From: an uncultured Ectothiorhodospiraceae bacterium
GTDB lineage: Bacteria > Pseudomonadota > Gammaproteobacteria > XJ16 > Halofilaceae
Direction of reading: 5' to 3'
NCBI GenBank assembly: GCA_913055615.1
Contig: CAJXKK010000028.1
Span: 1-33,749 of the forward strand
DNA: 33,749 bases
The notes beneath the pieces were generated by a model. The model was given only the letters and a program-made list of their open reading frames with translations. It ran no database searches and had not been told where the DNA came from. Every line of letters starts with the position of its first letter. Position 1 is the first letter of the stretch. A program made the position numbers and the translations under genes. Below are positions 8,622 through 16,434 of this stretch, piece by piece.

Positions 8622-9569
8622 GTGAGTCGTATTGCAGCCGTTTTCCCGGGCCAGGGGTCTCAGAGCGTCGGTATGCTCAGCGCGCTTGCCGAGCAGTGGC
8701 CCGAGGTCGAGCAGACCTTTCAGGAGGCATCCGCGGCCCTCGGTTATGACCTCCATGCCATCGTCCGGGATAATCCGGATGACCGACTCAACCGCACCGA
8801 ATACACCCAGCCGGCGATGCTGGCGGCGGATGTCGCGGTCGCGCGTGTCTGGTCGGCGGCCGGTGGCCCCGCGCCGGCCCGTGTGGCCGGCCACAGCCTC
8901 GGTGAGTACGCCGCGCTCGTACAGGCCGGGTCCATCGGTTTCGCGGATGCGATCCGCCTGGTAGCCGAGCGCGCCCGGCTAATGCAGAATGCCATCCCGG
9001 CCGGTGAGGGCGGCATGGCCGCCTTGCTGGGGCTCGAGGACGATCGCGTCGCCGAGATCTGCGAGCACCTGCAGACCGAGCGCATCGTAGAGCCGGTGAA
9101 CTTCAACGCGCCCGGGCAGGTCGTGATCGCCGGCCATGCCGACGCGGTCGCCCAGGCGATCGAGGCGGCACGCGAAGCGGGCGCGAAGCGGGCGGTCGAG
9201 CTGCCGGTGTCGGTACCTTCCCACAGCAGCCTCATGAAGGACGCCGCGGCACGCCTTGGCCAGTACATGGCCACTATCGAATTCGCTGCGCCCGCAATGC
9301 CGGTGGTGCACAACGTCGATGCGGCGGAACACGTGGATGTGGACGGGATCCGTGAGGCGTTGCGGCGACAACTGTACAATCCCGTGCGCTGGACAGGTTC
9401 GGTCCAGGCGCTGCGTGACGCCGGAGCCGAGGTCTTCATCGAGCTTGGGCCCGGCAAGGTACTGACAGGCCTGGCGCGGCGGATCGATCGATCCATGACG
9501 GCTTTTGCCGTAGAGGATTCGGCCAGCCTCGAAAAGGCACTCGAATACTGCAGGGAGAACGGAGCATGA
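8622..9569 (+). CDS. fabD: Malonyl-CoA:ACP transacylase
   Basis: FabD loads malonyl groups from CoA onto acyl carrier protein for type II fatty acid synthesis. The 315-residue protein begins FPGQGSQ (8-14), has the nucleophile elbow GHSLGEY with Ser92 and the partner His201 (VPSHSS), matching E. coli numbering. The start is GTG, supported by the GGAGG 9 nt upstream and by the family's N-terminus. plsX, fabH and rpmF, which usually come before fabD, are absent here. The stop overlaps the fabG start by 4 nt. Confidence 0.98.
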   Translation: MSRIAAVFPGQGSQSVGMLSALAEQWPEVEQTFQEASAALGYDLHAIVRDNPDDRLNRTEYTQPAMLAADVAVARVWSAAGGPAPARVAGHSLGEYAALVQAGSIGFADAIRLVAERARLMQNAIPAGEGGMAALLGLEDDRVAEICEHLQTERIVEPVNFNAPGQVVIAGHADAVAQAIEAAREAGAKRAVELPVSVPSHSSLMKDAAARLGQYMATIEFAAPAMPVVHNVDAAEHVDVDGIREALRRQLYNPVRWTGSVQALRDAGAEVFIELGPGKVLTGLARRIDRSMTAFAVEDSASLEKALEYCRENGA

Positions 9570-10309
9570 GCCTCGATGGCGATGTAGCGCTGGTCACCGG
9601 AGCGAGCCGAGGGATCGGCCAGGCGATCGCGCAGGAGTTGGGTCGCCAGGGCGCGACCGTGATCGGCACCGCCACCAGCGAGGCGGGTGCCACCGCGATC
9701 GGTGAGAGCCTGGAGGCTGCAGGTATCCGGGGTGCGGGCCGGGCGCTGGATGTCCGTGACAGTGCCGGCGTCGACGCACTGGTGAAGTCCATCGCGGCGG
9801 AGTTCGGGCTGATCACGGTGCTCGTGAACAACGCGGGCATCACGCGCGATAACCTCCTGCTGCGCATGAAGGATGCCGAGTGGGAGGAAGTGATCGACAC
9901 CAACCTGGGTTCGATCTACCGTGTCGCACGCTCCTGTATCCGGGGCATGATGAAGGCGCGGCGCGGACGTATCGTGAATGTGGCCTCCGTGGTCGCGGCC
10001 ACCGGTAACGCGGGACAGGCGAATTACGCGGCGGCCAAGGCCGGTATGGTCGGCTTCACCAAGTCGCTTGCTCAGGAGATCGGCAGTCGGGGCATCACGG
10101 TCAATTGCGTTGCCCCTGGATTCATAGACACGGACATGACACGCTCGCTGCCTGAGGCGTCGCGGGCGTCGCTGCTGGAGGAGATCGCCGTCGAGCGCTT
10201 CGGGACCCCGGAAGAGGTCGCGCATGCTTGTGCTTTCCTGGCGTCGCCGGAGGCCTCCTATATCACCGGGCACACGTTGCACGTGAACGGTGGGCTGTAC
10301 ATGTCATGA
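9566..10309 (+). CDS. fabG: 3-oxoacyl-ACP reductase
   Basis: FabG reduces 3-oxoacyl-ACP with NADPH in each elongation cycle. The 247-residue short-chain dehydrogenase has the cofactor motif TGASRGIG (11-18), NNAG (88-91), Asn113 and the catalytic Ser141-Tyr154-Lys158 set, plus the tetramer-forming C-terminus (HVNGGLYM). It starts inside the fabD stop (ATGA) with a GGAG ribosome-binding site, so the two are translationally coupled. Confidence 0.98.
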   Translation: MSLDGDVALVTGASRGIGQAIAQELGRQGATVIGTATSEAGATAIGESLEAAGIRGAGRALDVRDSAGVDALVKSIAAEFGLITVLVNNAGITRDNLLLRMKDAEWEEVIDTNLGSIYRVARSCIRGMMKARRGRIVNVASVVAATGNAGQANYAAAKAGMVGFTKSLAQEIGSRGITVNCVAPGFIDTDMTRSLPEASRASLLEEIAVERFGTPEEVAHACAFLASPEASYITGHTLHVNGGLYMS

Positions 10310-10346
10310 CAGCATTCGCATGACCTGCTGTAGAGATATGTTTTTT
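10309..10346 (+). terminator. Weak terminator-like hairpin after fabG
   Basis: ACAGCA (10309-10314) and TGCTGT (10326-10331) can pair around an 11-nt loop; a run of six T residues (10341-10346) comes 9 nt later. The distance to the T run makes it a poor intrinsic terminator, but it may reduce readthrough into acpP, which appears to have its own promoter. Confidence 0.25.
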
Positions 10347-10409
10347 AAGGTATTGATAATAAAAACCCGTTCGGCGTCAGCGCTATGAACCGAACGGTAT
10401 CGAAGCGGG

Positions 10410-10438
10410 TAGATAGGCAGGGGTGATTCCCCTACAAT
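10410..10438 (+). promoter_or_regulatory. Probable acpP promoter
   Basis: TAGATA (10410-10415, 4 of 6 to TTGACA) and TACAAT (10433-10438, 5 of 6 to TATAAT) are 17 nt apart, giving a start near 10445 and a leader of about 48 nt. A strikingly AT-rich tract (10331-10366) and an inverted repeat CCGTTCGG/CCGAACGG (10367-10374 and 10390-10397) lie just upstream. A separate strong promoter is expected because acyl carrier protein is needed in much greater amounts than FabD or FabG. Confidence 0.45.
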
Positions 10439-10492
10439 ACGCCGCACGCAATCCAGGGGCTGCACCACCCAGGTTCGGAGGACCAACCCGAC

Positions 10493-10729
10493 ATGAGCAG
10501 TGTTGAAGAACGCGTCAAGAAAATCGTCGTCGAGCAACTCGGCGTCAAAGAAGAAGAAGTGACCAATGCCGCCTCGTTCGTCGATGATCTGGGCGCGGAT
10601 TCGCTCGACACGGTCGAGCTGGTCATGGCGCTCGAGGAAGAGTTCGAGTGCGAAATCCCGGACGAAGAAGCCGAGAAGATCACGACCGTTCAGCAGGCCA
10701 TCGATTACATCAACAACAATCTCGGCTGA
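10493..10729 (+). CDS. acpP: Acyl carrier protein
   Basis: AcpP carries the growing acyl chain on a phosphopantetheine arm. The 78-residue, strongly acidic protein has the invariant DSL motif with Ser37 as the attachment site and typical helix II ([13 protein letters not shown]). A GGAGG ribosome-binding site lies before the ATG. It sits between fabG and fabF as in most proteobacteria. Confidence 0.99.
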   Translation: MSSVEERVKKIVVEQLGVKEEEVTNAASFVDDLGADSLDTVELVMALEEEFECEIPDEEAEKITTVQQAIDYINNNLG

Positions 10730-10883
10730 ACGGGCCTGACGACAGCCGGCCGACTCATTCCAGCGTGATGCACGATGGATTGCGCAGGGGTGAGCCGGCC
10801 GGGCAGGACTTTTCGCTGGTCCGTGCTCGGGGTTCTACCTGCAGGGCGACCGGCCGTGGCAACGTTCTGCCGGAACGCAGGGG

Positions 10884-12131
10884 ATGAACAGCTTGAGCAA
10901 ACGGCGTGTAGTGGTTACCGGACTCGGCGCGGTCTCGCCGGTGGGCAACACCGTTGAGGCGTCGTGGGAATCGATCCTGGCCGGCCGTTCCGGTGCCGCA
11001 CCCATCTCCGCGTTCGATGTATCGTCTTACAGTGTGCGCTTCTCGGCGTCGGTCAAGGATTTCGACGTATCTCAGTACCTGTCCCCCAAAGACGCCCGGA
11101 AAATGGGGCTGTTCATCCATTTCGGGATGGCGGCTGGCATCCAGGCGATCGAGGACGCGGGGCTTGAAGTGACCGACGGGAACCGGGACCGGATCGGTGT
11201 TTCGATCGGGTCCGGCATCGGCGGACTGCCCGAGATCGAGCATTCGGTCGATGTATTGGAGGAGGGCGGTCCGCGCAAGCTGTCACCTTTCTTCGTGCCA
11301 GCCACGATCATCAATATGATCTCGGGCAACCTGTCGATCCGCTACGGGTTGCAGGGGCCGAACATTTCCATCGTCACGGCGTGTACCACCGGCACGCATA
11401 ACATCGGCGACGCCGCGCGTTTCATCGAATACGGTGACGCCGACGTCATGGTGGCCGGCGGCGCGGAAAATGCGACCTCACCGCTTGGAGTGGCGGGCTT
11501 CGCAGCCGCACGTGCGCTGTCGACCCGCAATGATGACCCCGAGCGCGCGAGCCGTCCCTGGGATCGCGGCCGGGACGGCTTCGTACTCGGCGATGGCGCC
11601 GGTGTGCTCTTGCTGGAGGAGTACGAGCACGCCAAGGCGCGCGGTGCCCGGATCTATGCGGAGGTCTGCGGCTATGGCATGAGCGCGGATGCCCATCACA
11701 TGACCCAGCCGGCCGCCAATGGGGATGGGGCGTATCGCTGCATGCGCAACGCGATGGTCAACGCCGGCATGGATCCGGATGAGATCGACTACGTGAACGC
11801 GCACGGGACCTCGACCCAGGTGGGTGATGTCGCCGAGGTCCAGGCACTGAAGAGCTTGTTCGGCGATCACGCCTCGGCGCTTGCGGTCAGCTCCACCAAG
11901 TCCATGACGGGGCACCTCCTCGGCGCCGCCGGTGGTCTGGAGGCCGTTTTCTCGATCCTGGCCATCCGCGATCAGGTCGCACCGCCGACGATCAATCTCG
12001 ATGACCCGGATGAGGGCTGCGATCTCGACTTCGTGGCGCATGAACCGCGCTCGATGAAGATCGGCAGCGTGCTCTCGAATTCGTTCGGGTTCGGCGGCAC
12101 CAACGGCACACTGGTGTTCCGTCAGGTCTGA
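10884..12131 (+). CDS. fabF: 3-oxoacyl-ACP synthase II
   Basis: FabF condenses malonyl-ACP with acyl-ACP and carries out temperature-sensitive elongation of unsaturated chains. The 415-residue ketosynthase has the active-site Cys167 in [11 protein letters not shown], His307 in [11 protein letters not shown] and His344 in [15 protein letters not shown], and ends NSFGFGGTN. The gap of 154 nt after acpP contains no gene I can support. Confidence 0.98.
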   Translation: MNSLSKRRVVVTGLGAVSPVGNTVEASWESILAGRSGAAPISAFDVSSYSVRFSASVKDFDVSQYLSPKDARKMGLFIHFGMAAGIQAIEDAGLEVTDGNRDRIGVSIGSGIGGLPEIEHSVDVLEEGGPRKLSPFFVPATIINMISGNLSIRYGLQGPNISIVTACTTGTHNIGDAARFIEYGDADVMVAGGAENATSPLGVAGFAAARALSTRNDDPERASRPWDRGRDGFVLGDGAGVLLLEEYEHAKARGARIYAEVCGYGMSADAHHMTQPAANGDGAYRCMRNAMVNAGMDPDEIDYVNAHGTSTQVGDVAEVQALKSLFGDHASALAVSSTKSMTGHLLGAAGGLEAVFSILAIRDQVAPPTINLDDPDEGCDLDFVAHEPRSMKIGSVLSNSFGFGGTNGTLVFRQV

Positions 12132-12154
12132 CGGTACGCGGTGTCGCACCGCCC

Positions 12155-12985
12155 TTGAGCTCCCCAGACGCCCCCCGGATCATTGTCAACGGCAGGGAAT
12201 GCGCCTCGGTCGATGTGACCGACCGCGGTTTCTCGCTGGGCGATGGGCTGTTCGAGACCATTGCCATCCGCAATGGGGCGCCACGGTTCTGGCAGGCGCA
12301 TGCCGAGCGCCTGGTGGACGGGTGCCGGCGCTTGGCCATTCCCGTTCCCTCGATCGATGAGCTGGCGCATGAACTGGAGTGCGTCCGCGACGGTAGCGAA
12401 TCGGGCACTGCCCGGATCACGGTCAGTCGCGGACCCGGGCCGCGTGGTTATGCGCCGCCGCCGGAACCGTTGCCCACGCGGGTGGTCGGGTTCTACCCTG
12501 CAACGACCCCATCAAACCCCGCGCAACGGTTCTCGCTGCGCTGGTGCGAGACGCGCCTGGCGTTGCAGCCGGCGCTGGCTGGTCTCAAGCACCTCAACCG
12601 GCTGGAACAGGTGCTCGCGCGCTCGGAGTGGAGCGACCCGGCGATCGACGAAGGCATCATGCTGGCCACCGACGGGCGGGTAGTGGAATGCGTGATGTCC
12701 AACCTGTTCCTCGTTGTAGATCACACGCTGGTCACCCCCGCACTCGACGAATGCGGTGTCAGTGGCGTTATGCGCCGCCAGGTCCTGGAGGCAGCCACGT
12801 GCTTGGGAATCCACACCGAGGTCCGACGGGTCGAGCCGCCCGAGGTGGAACGCGCTTCGGCCGTCTTCGTGACCAGTGCGCTGCGCGGCATCGTAGCGGT
12901 CGAGCGCATCGGCGATCTGCAGTACAGTTCCCATGACCCGGTCGTGCAAGATCTGATCGATCGCCTGGAGACCCTTGATGGCTAG
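12155..12985 (+). CDS. pabC: Aminodeoxychorismate lyase
   Basis: PabC splits 4-amino-4-deoxychorismate into p-aminobenzoate and pyruvate for folate synthesis. The 276-residue fold-type IV PLP enzyme has RGFSLGDGLFET (24-35) and the PLP-binding Lys145 in LKHLNRLEQ, and later DGRVVECVMSNLF. The usual place of pabC between fabF and mltG supports the call. The start is TTG, the only plausible in-frame start that keeps the conserved N-terminus; no clear ribosome-binding site precedes it, which suggests coupling to fabF, 23 nt upstream. D-amino acid or branched-chain aminotransferases share this fold but fit the context less well. Confidence 0.92.
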   Translation: MSSPDAPRIIVNGRECASVDVTDRGFSLGDGLFETIAIRNGAPRFWQAHAERLVDGCRRLAIPVPSIDELAHELECVRDGSESGTARITVSRGPGPRGYAPPPEPLPTRVVGFYPATTPSNPAQRFSLRWCETRLALQPALAGLKHLNRLEQVLARSEWSDPAIDEGIMLATDGRVVECVMSNLFLVVDHTLVTPALDECGVSGVMRRQVLEAATCLGIHTEVRRVEPPEVERASAVFVTSALRGIVAVERIGDLQYSSHDPVVQDLIDRLETLDG

Positions 12986-14045
12986 ACGTCGCCGGAAGAC
13001 CTGGCTGGCGGGATTTGTCGTGCTGCTGGCCTCGGTGGGCGCCGGTGTGACCGCGGCCGACTTTTTCCGTTTCCTGCACAGCCCGATCAGGCTCGACACG
13101 GGGAGGGAGGTCGTATTCACGATCGACCAGGGTGATCCGGTGCGGCGGATCGCGGACCGTATGGCGCAGAGGGGGCTGATCGACCGACCGCTGTATCTCC
13201 GCGCAACGGCGCGTTTCACCGGTGACGCCAGGCGTATAAAGACCGGTGAGTATGTCATCGAGCCCGGGATGACCCCGTATCGGATACTGGAAAAGTTCGT
13301 CCGGGGGGACGTCAAACAGTATCGGTTCGCCGTGATTCCGGGCTGGACATTCGATCAGCTGATGACCGCGCTAGGCACGCACGGCGCGATCGATCAGACG
13401 CTCGAGGGGCTGTCGCCCGAGGAGATCATGGCGGAACTGGGTTATCCCGAACAGCATCCCGAGGGCCGTTTTTTCCCGGACACCTATCAGTTTTCGCGTG
13501 GACGCACCGACCGTGAACTGCTCGCGCGGGCGTACGACCGGATGCAGACCGTACTCGCCGAAGAATGGGAAAACCGCACGCAAGGGCTGCCACTGGATTC
13601 CCCATACGAGGCCTTGATCCTGGCCTCGATCGTAGAACGCGAGACCGGGGTCCCGGACGAACGCGCCCGGATCGCGGGGGTGTTCGTGGAACGCCTCGAA
13701 CGCGGCATGCGCCTGCAGACGGACCCGACCGTGATCTACGGTATGGGGGATGAATACGACGGCGATATCCGCTATCGCGATCTGCGTAAAGACACGCCCT
13801 ACAACACGTACACGCGTGGTGGACTGACGCCGACACCGATCGCAATGCCCTCGCGTGCCGCCATCCACGGCACTCTCCACCCCGAACGCCGCGGTGAGCT
13901 CTATTTCGTCTCCACCGGCGATGGTCGCCACGTCTTCTCGGAGACCCTGGAAGAGCACAACAAGGCCGTCGTGAAGTACCAACTGGGGGGCGACGCCACG
14001 CGTCTGCGCGGTAACAATCACGACGATGGGGGCGGGGAAGAATGA
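12978..14045 (+). CDS. mltG: Endolytic transglycosylase MltG
   Basis: MltG (YceG) cleaves nascent peptidoglycan at the inner membrane and is thought to terminate glycan chains. The 355-residue protein has a short basic N-terminus, one membrane segment (about 9-28), a LysM-like region (about 45-115) and the catalytic YceG domain with Glu220 in ASIVERETG, followed by LQTDPTVIYG and YNTY. I chose the ATG at 12978, which overlaps the pabC end by 8 nt; the TTG one codon earlier is less likely. Confidence 0.96.
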   Translation: MARRRRKTWLAGFVVLLASVGAGVTAADFFRFLHSPIRLDTGREVVFTIDQGDPVRRIADRMAQRGLIDRPLYLRATARFTGDARRIKTGEYVIEPGMTPYRILEKFVRGDVKQYRFAVIPGWTFDQLMTALGTHGAIDQTLEGLSPEEIMAELGYPEQHPEGRFFPDTYQFSRGRTDRELLARAYDRMQTVLAEEWENRTQGLPLDSPYEALILASIVERETGVPDERARIAGVFVERLERGMRLQTDPTVIYGMGDEYDGDIRYRDLRKDTPYNTYTRGGLTPTPIAMPSRAAIHGTLHPERRGELYFVSTGDGRHVFSETLEEHNKAVVKYQLGGDATRLRGNNHDDGGGEE

Positions 14046-14072
14046 ACCCGTTACCGCGCGCTGGCTTGCACC

Positions 14073-14696
14073 GTGTCTCGCGGTAATCGCTTTATCACGC
14101 TCGAAGGGATCGAGGGCGTCGGCAAATCGACCCATGTCGATGCCGTCGTCACCGCGCTGCAGGAGCGCGGTCAATCGCCCGTGCGCACGCGGGAGCCGGG
14201 CGGCTCGCCGGTAGCCGACCGGATCCGTTCGCTGCTGTTGGATCCCGACGGCGACGCGCCGCTCGCGGAGACTGAACTCCTGCTGTTGTTCGCCGCCCGC
14301 TCCGAGCACCTGGCGCGGGTGATCCAACCGGCGCTCGATAGTGGCCGGTATGTCGTCTGCGACCGTTTTACCGACGCGACCTATGCCTACCAGGGGGGTG
14401 GGCGCGGGTTGTCGTGCGAGCGTATCCGGGAACTCGAGGCCTGGGTCCAGGGCGAGCTGCGCCCCGACCGCACGATCCTGCTCGATGCGCCCGTGCCGGT
14501 CGCCCTGGAACGCGCCCGCGGCCGTAGCGCGGCCGACCGCTTCGAGCGCGAGACGGCGGTCTTCTTCGAGCGCGCCCGGGCGGTCTATCTGGAACGGGCA
14601 CGGGCCGAGCCCGGGCGCTTCCGGGTGGTCGATGCCAGCGGGCCGGTGGAACAGGTCCGCGAGCAGGTGGTCGCCGCCGCCATGGGGGACACGTGA
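14073..14696 (+). CDS. tmk: Thymidylate kinase
   Basis: Tmk phosphorylates dTMP to dTDP. The 207-residue protein has the P-loop EGIEGVGKST (11-20), the DRF motif (CDRFTDATYAYQGGGRG) and a lid region with RGRSAADRFE. The start is GTG at 14073, 27 nt after mltG; no in-frame ATG gives the conserved N-terminus FITLEG. Its stop overlaps the holB start (GTGA). Confidence 0.97.
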   Translation: MSRGNRFITLEGIEGVGKSTHVDAVVTALQERGQSPVRTREPGGSPVADRIRSLLLDPDGDAPLAETELLLLFAARSEHLARVIQPALDSGRYVVCDRFTDATYAYQGGGRGLSCERIRELEAWVQGELRPDRTILLDAPVPVALERARGRSAADRFERETAVFFERARAVYLERARAEPGRFRVVDASGPVEQVREQVVAAAMGDT

Positions 14697-15676
14697 CCGC
14701 TGCGTCGGTACTGCCATGGCAGCAGGCGCGCTGGGACCGCGTGCAGCGCCTGCGCGGCGGCGCTCGCCTGCCGCATGCTCTGCTGGTCAGCGGGCCGGGC
14801 GGGACTGGCGAGGGCCGCTTCGCCGACGTGCTTATGCAGGCGCTGCTGTGTACGGCGGCGACCGAACGGGCACCGTGCGGGGAGTGCCATGCGTGCCATG
14901 AATATACGGCCGGCACCCATCCCGACGCGGTCCGGATCGACCCGGAAGAGCCCGGCAAGGCGATCGGGATCGATCGGATCCGGGAACTCACCGGGCGCCT
15001 CAATCTCACCAGCGGCGGCCGTTCCAAGGTAGCCCGCATCGAACCGGCCGAGTCGATGACGCTGGCGGCGGCGAACAGCCTCCTCAAGACCCTTGAGGAA
15101 CCGCCCGGCGACAGCGTGCTGCTGCTCGTAAGCGAGCGCCCCGGGCGTCTGCCGGCCACCGTGCGTAGCCGCTGTCAGCGGATCACATTCGGTCTGCCCG
15201 AACGCGACAGCGCACTCGCCTGGCTGCAGGAACAGCCGGAAATGGAGCAGCCCGAATACTGGCTCGATCGCGCGGGCGGTGCGCCGCTGCGGGCACTGGA
15301 AATGGCAGCGGCCGGGTTCGACGAGACGCCGCTGGTGTCGGCGCTGGTGCAGGCACTGGGCGAGGGACGGATCGACCGCGGGGCGATCGATGCCGGCAGC
15401 GCGCTGCCGCTGTCCCGGAGCATCCCCGTCCTCGCCACCGCCGTTGAGGATATGATCCGGTTGCGCTCCGCATCCGATCCGCCGTTGCGCCTGCCGCTGG
15501 AACGCCGGCGGCTGGGTGAGGCGGCGGCGAAAGTGGACGTGCGCGCGCTGTTTGATTACCTTGATGAACTACGGCGCTCGATTCCCGGGCCCAGCAGTGC
15601 GCTGCGTGCCGATATCCAGTGGCACGGACTATTGGCCGACGCCGCCGAGACCGGCCGCGGCCGCAGAAACCGATAG
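14693..15676 (+). CDS. holB: DNA polymerase III subunit delta'
   Basis: The delta' subunit is the rigid stator of the clamp loader that opens the beta clamp. The 327-residue protein has a degenerate Walker A (GPGGTGEG, 34-41, Lys replaced, as expected for delta'), a zinc module with Cys53, Cys62, Cys65 and Cys68, and the SRC motif (Ser159-Cys161) that contacts the neighbouring subunit. It starts with GTG overlapping the tmk stop by 4 nt. The tmk-holB-pilZ order is typical of gammaproteobacteria. Confidence 0.95.
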   Translation: MTAASVLPWQQARWDRVQRLRGGARLPHALLVSGPGGTGEGRFADVLMQALLCTAATERAPCGECHACHEYTAGTHPDAVRIDPEEPGKAIGIDRIRELTGRLNLTSGGRSKVARIEPAESMTLAAANSLLKTLEEPPGDSVLLLVSERPGRLPATVRSRCQRITFGLPERDSALAWLQEQPEMEQPEYWLDRAGGAPLRALEMAAAGFDETPLVSALVQALGEGRIDRGAIDAGSALPLSRSIPVLATAVEDMIRLRSASDPPLRLPLERRRLGEAAAKVDVRALFDYLDELRRSIPGPSSALRADIQWHGLLADAAETGRGRRNR

Positions 15677-15688
15677 ACGGGGGAGCCG

Positions 15689-16048
15689 ATGGCAGCACAG
15701 CAGGGCGGCGGCGGCCGCCAGGGCATCATGTCCCTGACCATCAAGGACAAGGGGGCGCTCTACGCGGCCTATATGCCGTTCGTGAAGAACGGCGGTCTGT
15801 TTATCCCGACCAACAAGTCGTACAAGTTCGGCGACGAGGTCTTCATGCTGCTCACGCTCATGGACGACAAGGAACGCCTGCCGGTCGCCGGCAAGATCGT
15901 CTGGATCACGCCGCAAGGCGCGCAGGGGAACAAGACCGTCGGTATCGGCGTGCAGTTCTCCGACCAGGACGACGGCGCCACCCGCAAAAAGATCGAAACC
16001 TACCTGGCCGGCGCCCTCAACGCCGACCGCGCTACGCATACCATGTAG
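15689..16048 (+). CDS. pilZ: Type IV pilus PilZ-domain protein
   Basis: PilZ is a small cytoplasmic protein needed for assembly of type IV pili, acting with PilB and FimX in Pseudomonas and Xanthomonas. The 119-residue protein matches the family across LTIKDKGALYAAYMPFVKNG and FIPTNKSYKFGDEVF. As in pilus PilZ proteins, the RxxxR and D/NxSxxG residues that bind cyclic di-GMP are not evident, so it is probably not itself a c-di-GMP receptor. It follows holB by 12 nt with a GGGGGAG ribosome-binding site. No tatD follows, although that gene is common at this place. Confidence 0.93.
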   Translation: MAAQQGGGGRQGIMSLTIKDKGALYAAYMPFVKNGGLFIPTNKSYKFGDEVFMLLTLMDDKERLPVAGKIVWITPQGAQGNKTVGIGVQFSDQDDGATRKKIETYLAGALNADRATHTM

Positions 16049-16078
16049 CTTTTCGTGTCGTTCGGTGGTGTGCGTTCA

Positions 16079-16412
16079 GAACCACGAATGCACACGAATG
16101 GACACGAATGTTTTGCGGGTGCGGACAGGCATCGGGAGCTTCGCTGATGTTCCGTCACAGCATTACGCGTCTGTTTTTGAACCACAGATGAACACAGATG
16201 GACACAGATAAAGGCGAATAGGGACCACCCGACCGAATCCAGAAATCCCGCCGCTTACCAGGCCCCCGCGGTCTGACTAGAGACGGTTTTATCTGTGTCC
16301 ATCTGTGTCTATCTGTGGTTCTTCACATCCGGTTCCGCGCCCCACCACCGAACAGCGAAGCTCCAAACGCCGTAGCCTTCCCGAGAAACCATTCGTGTTC
16401 ATTCGTGGTTCC
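16079..16412. repeat. Nested inverted array of 10-nt repeats
   Basis: Between the convergent pilZ and fadJ genes (16049-16434, no coding gene) lie four short tandem arrays with 10-nt period. Left outer: three units ending CACGAATG (16081-16110). Left inner: three units of the CACAGAT type (16181-16210). Right inner: three inverted units ATCTGTG (16291-16320). Right outer: two inverted units ATTCGTG (16391-16410). Each left array is introduced by GAACC and each right array ends in GGTTC or GGTTCC, so the whole is a nested palindrome with a central spacer of 80 nt (16211-16290). The unit length equals about one DNA turn. It could form a cruciform or long RNA hairpin and act as a two-way transcription stop, but the function is unknown. 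Confidence 0.9.
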
Positions 16413-16434
16413 GGTTTTACAGCCCAGCGACGAC

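Noticed and set aside
16081-16410. CRISPR array
   Set aside because: Units are 10 nt, directly abutting and arranged in inverted pairs; there are no 28-36-nt repeats with unique spacers and no cas genes.
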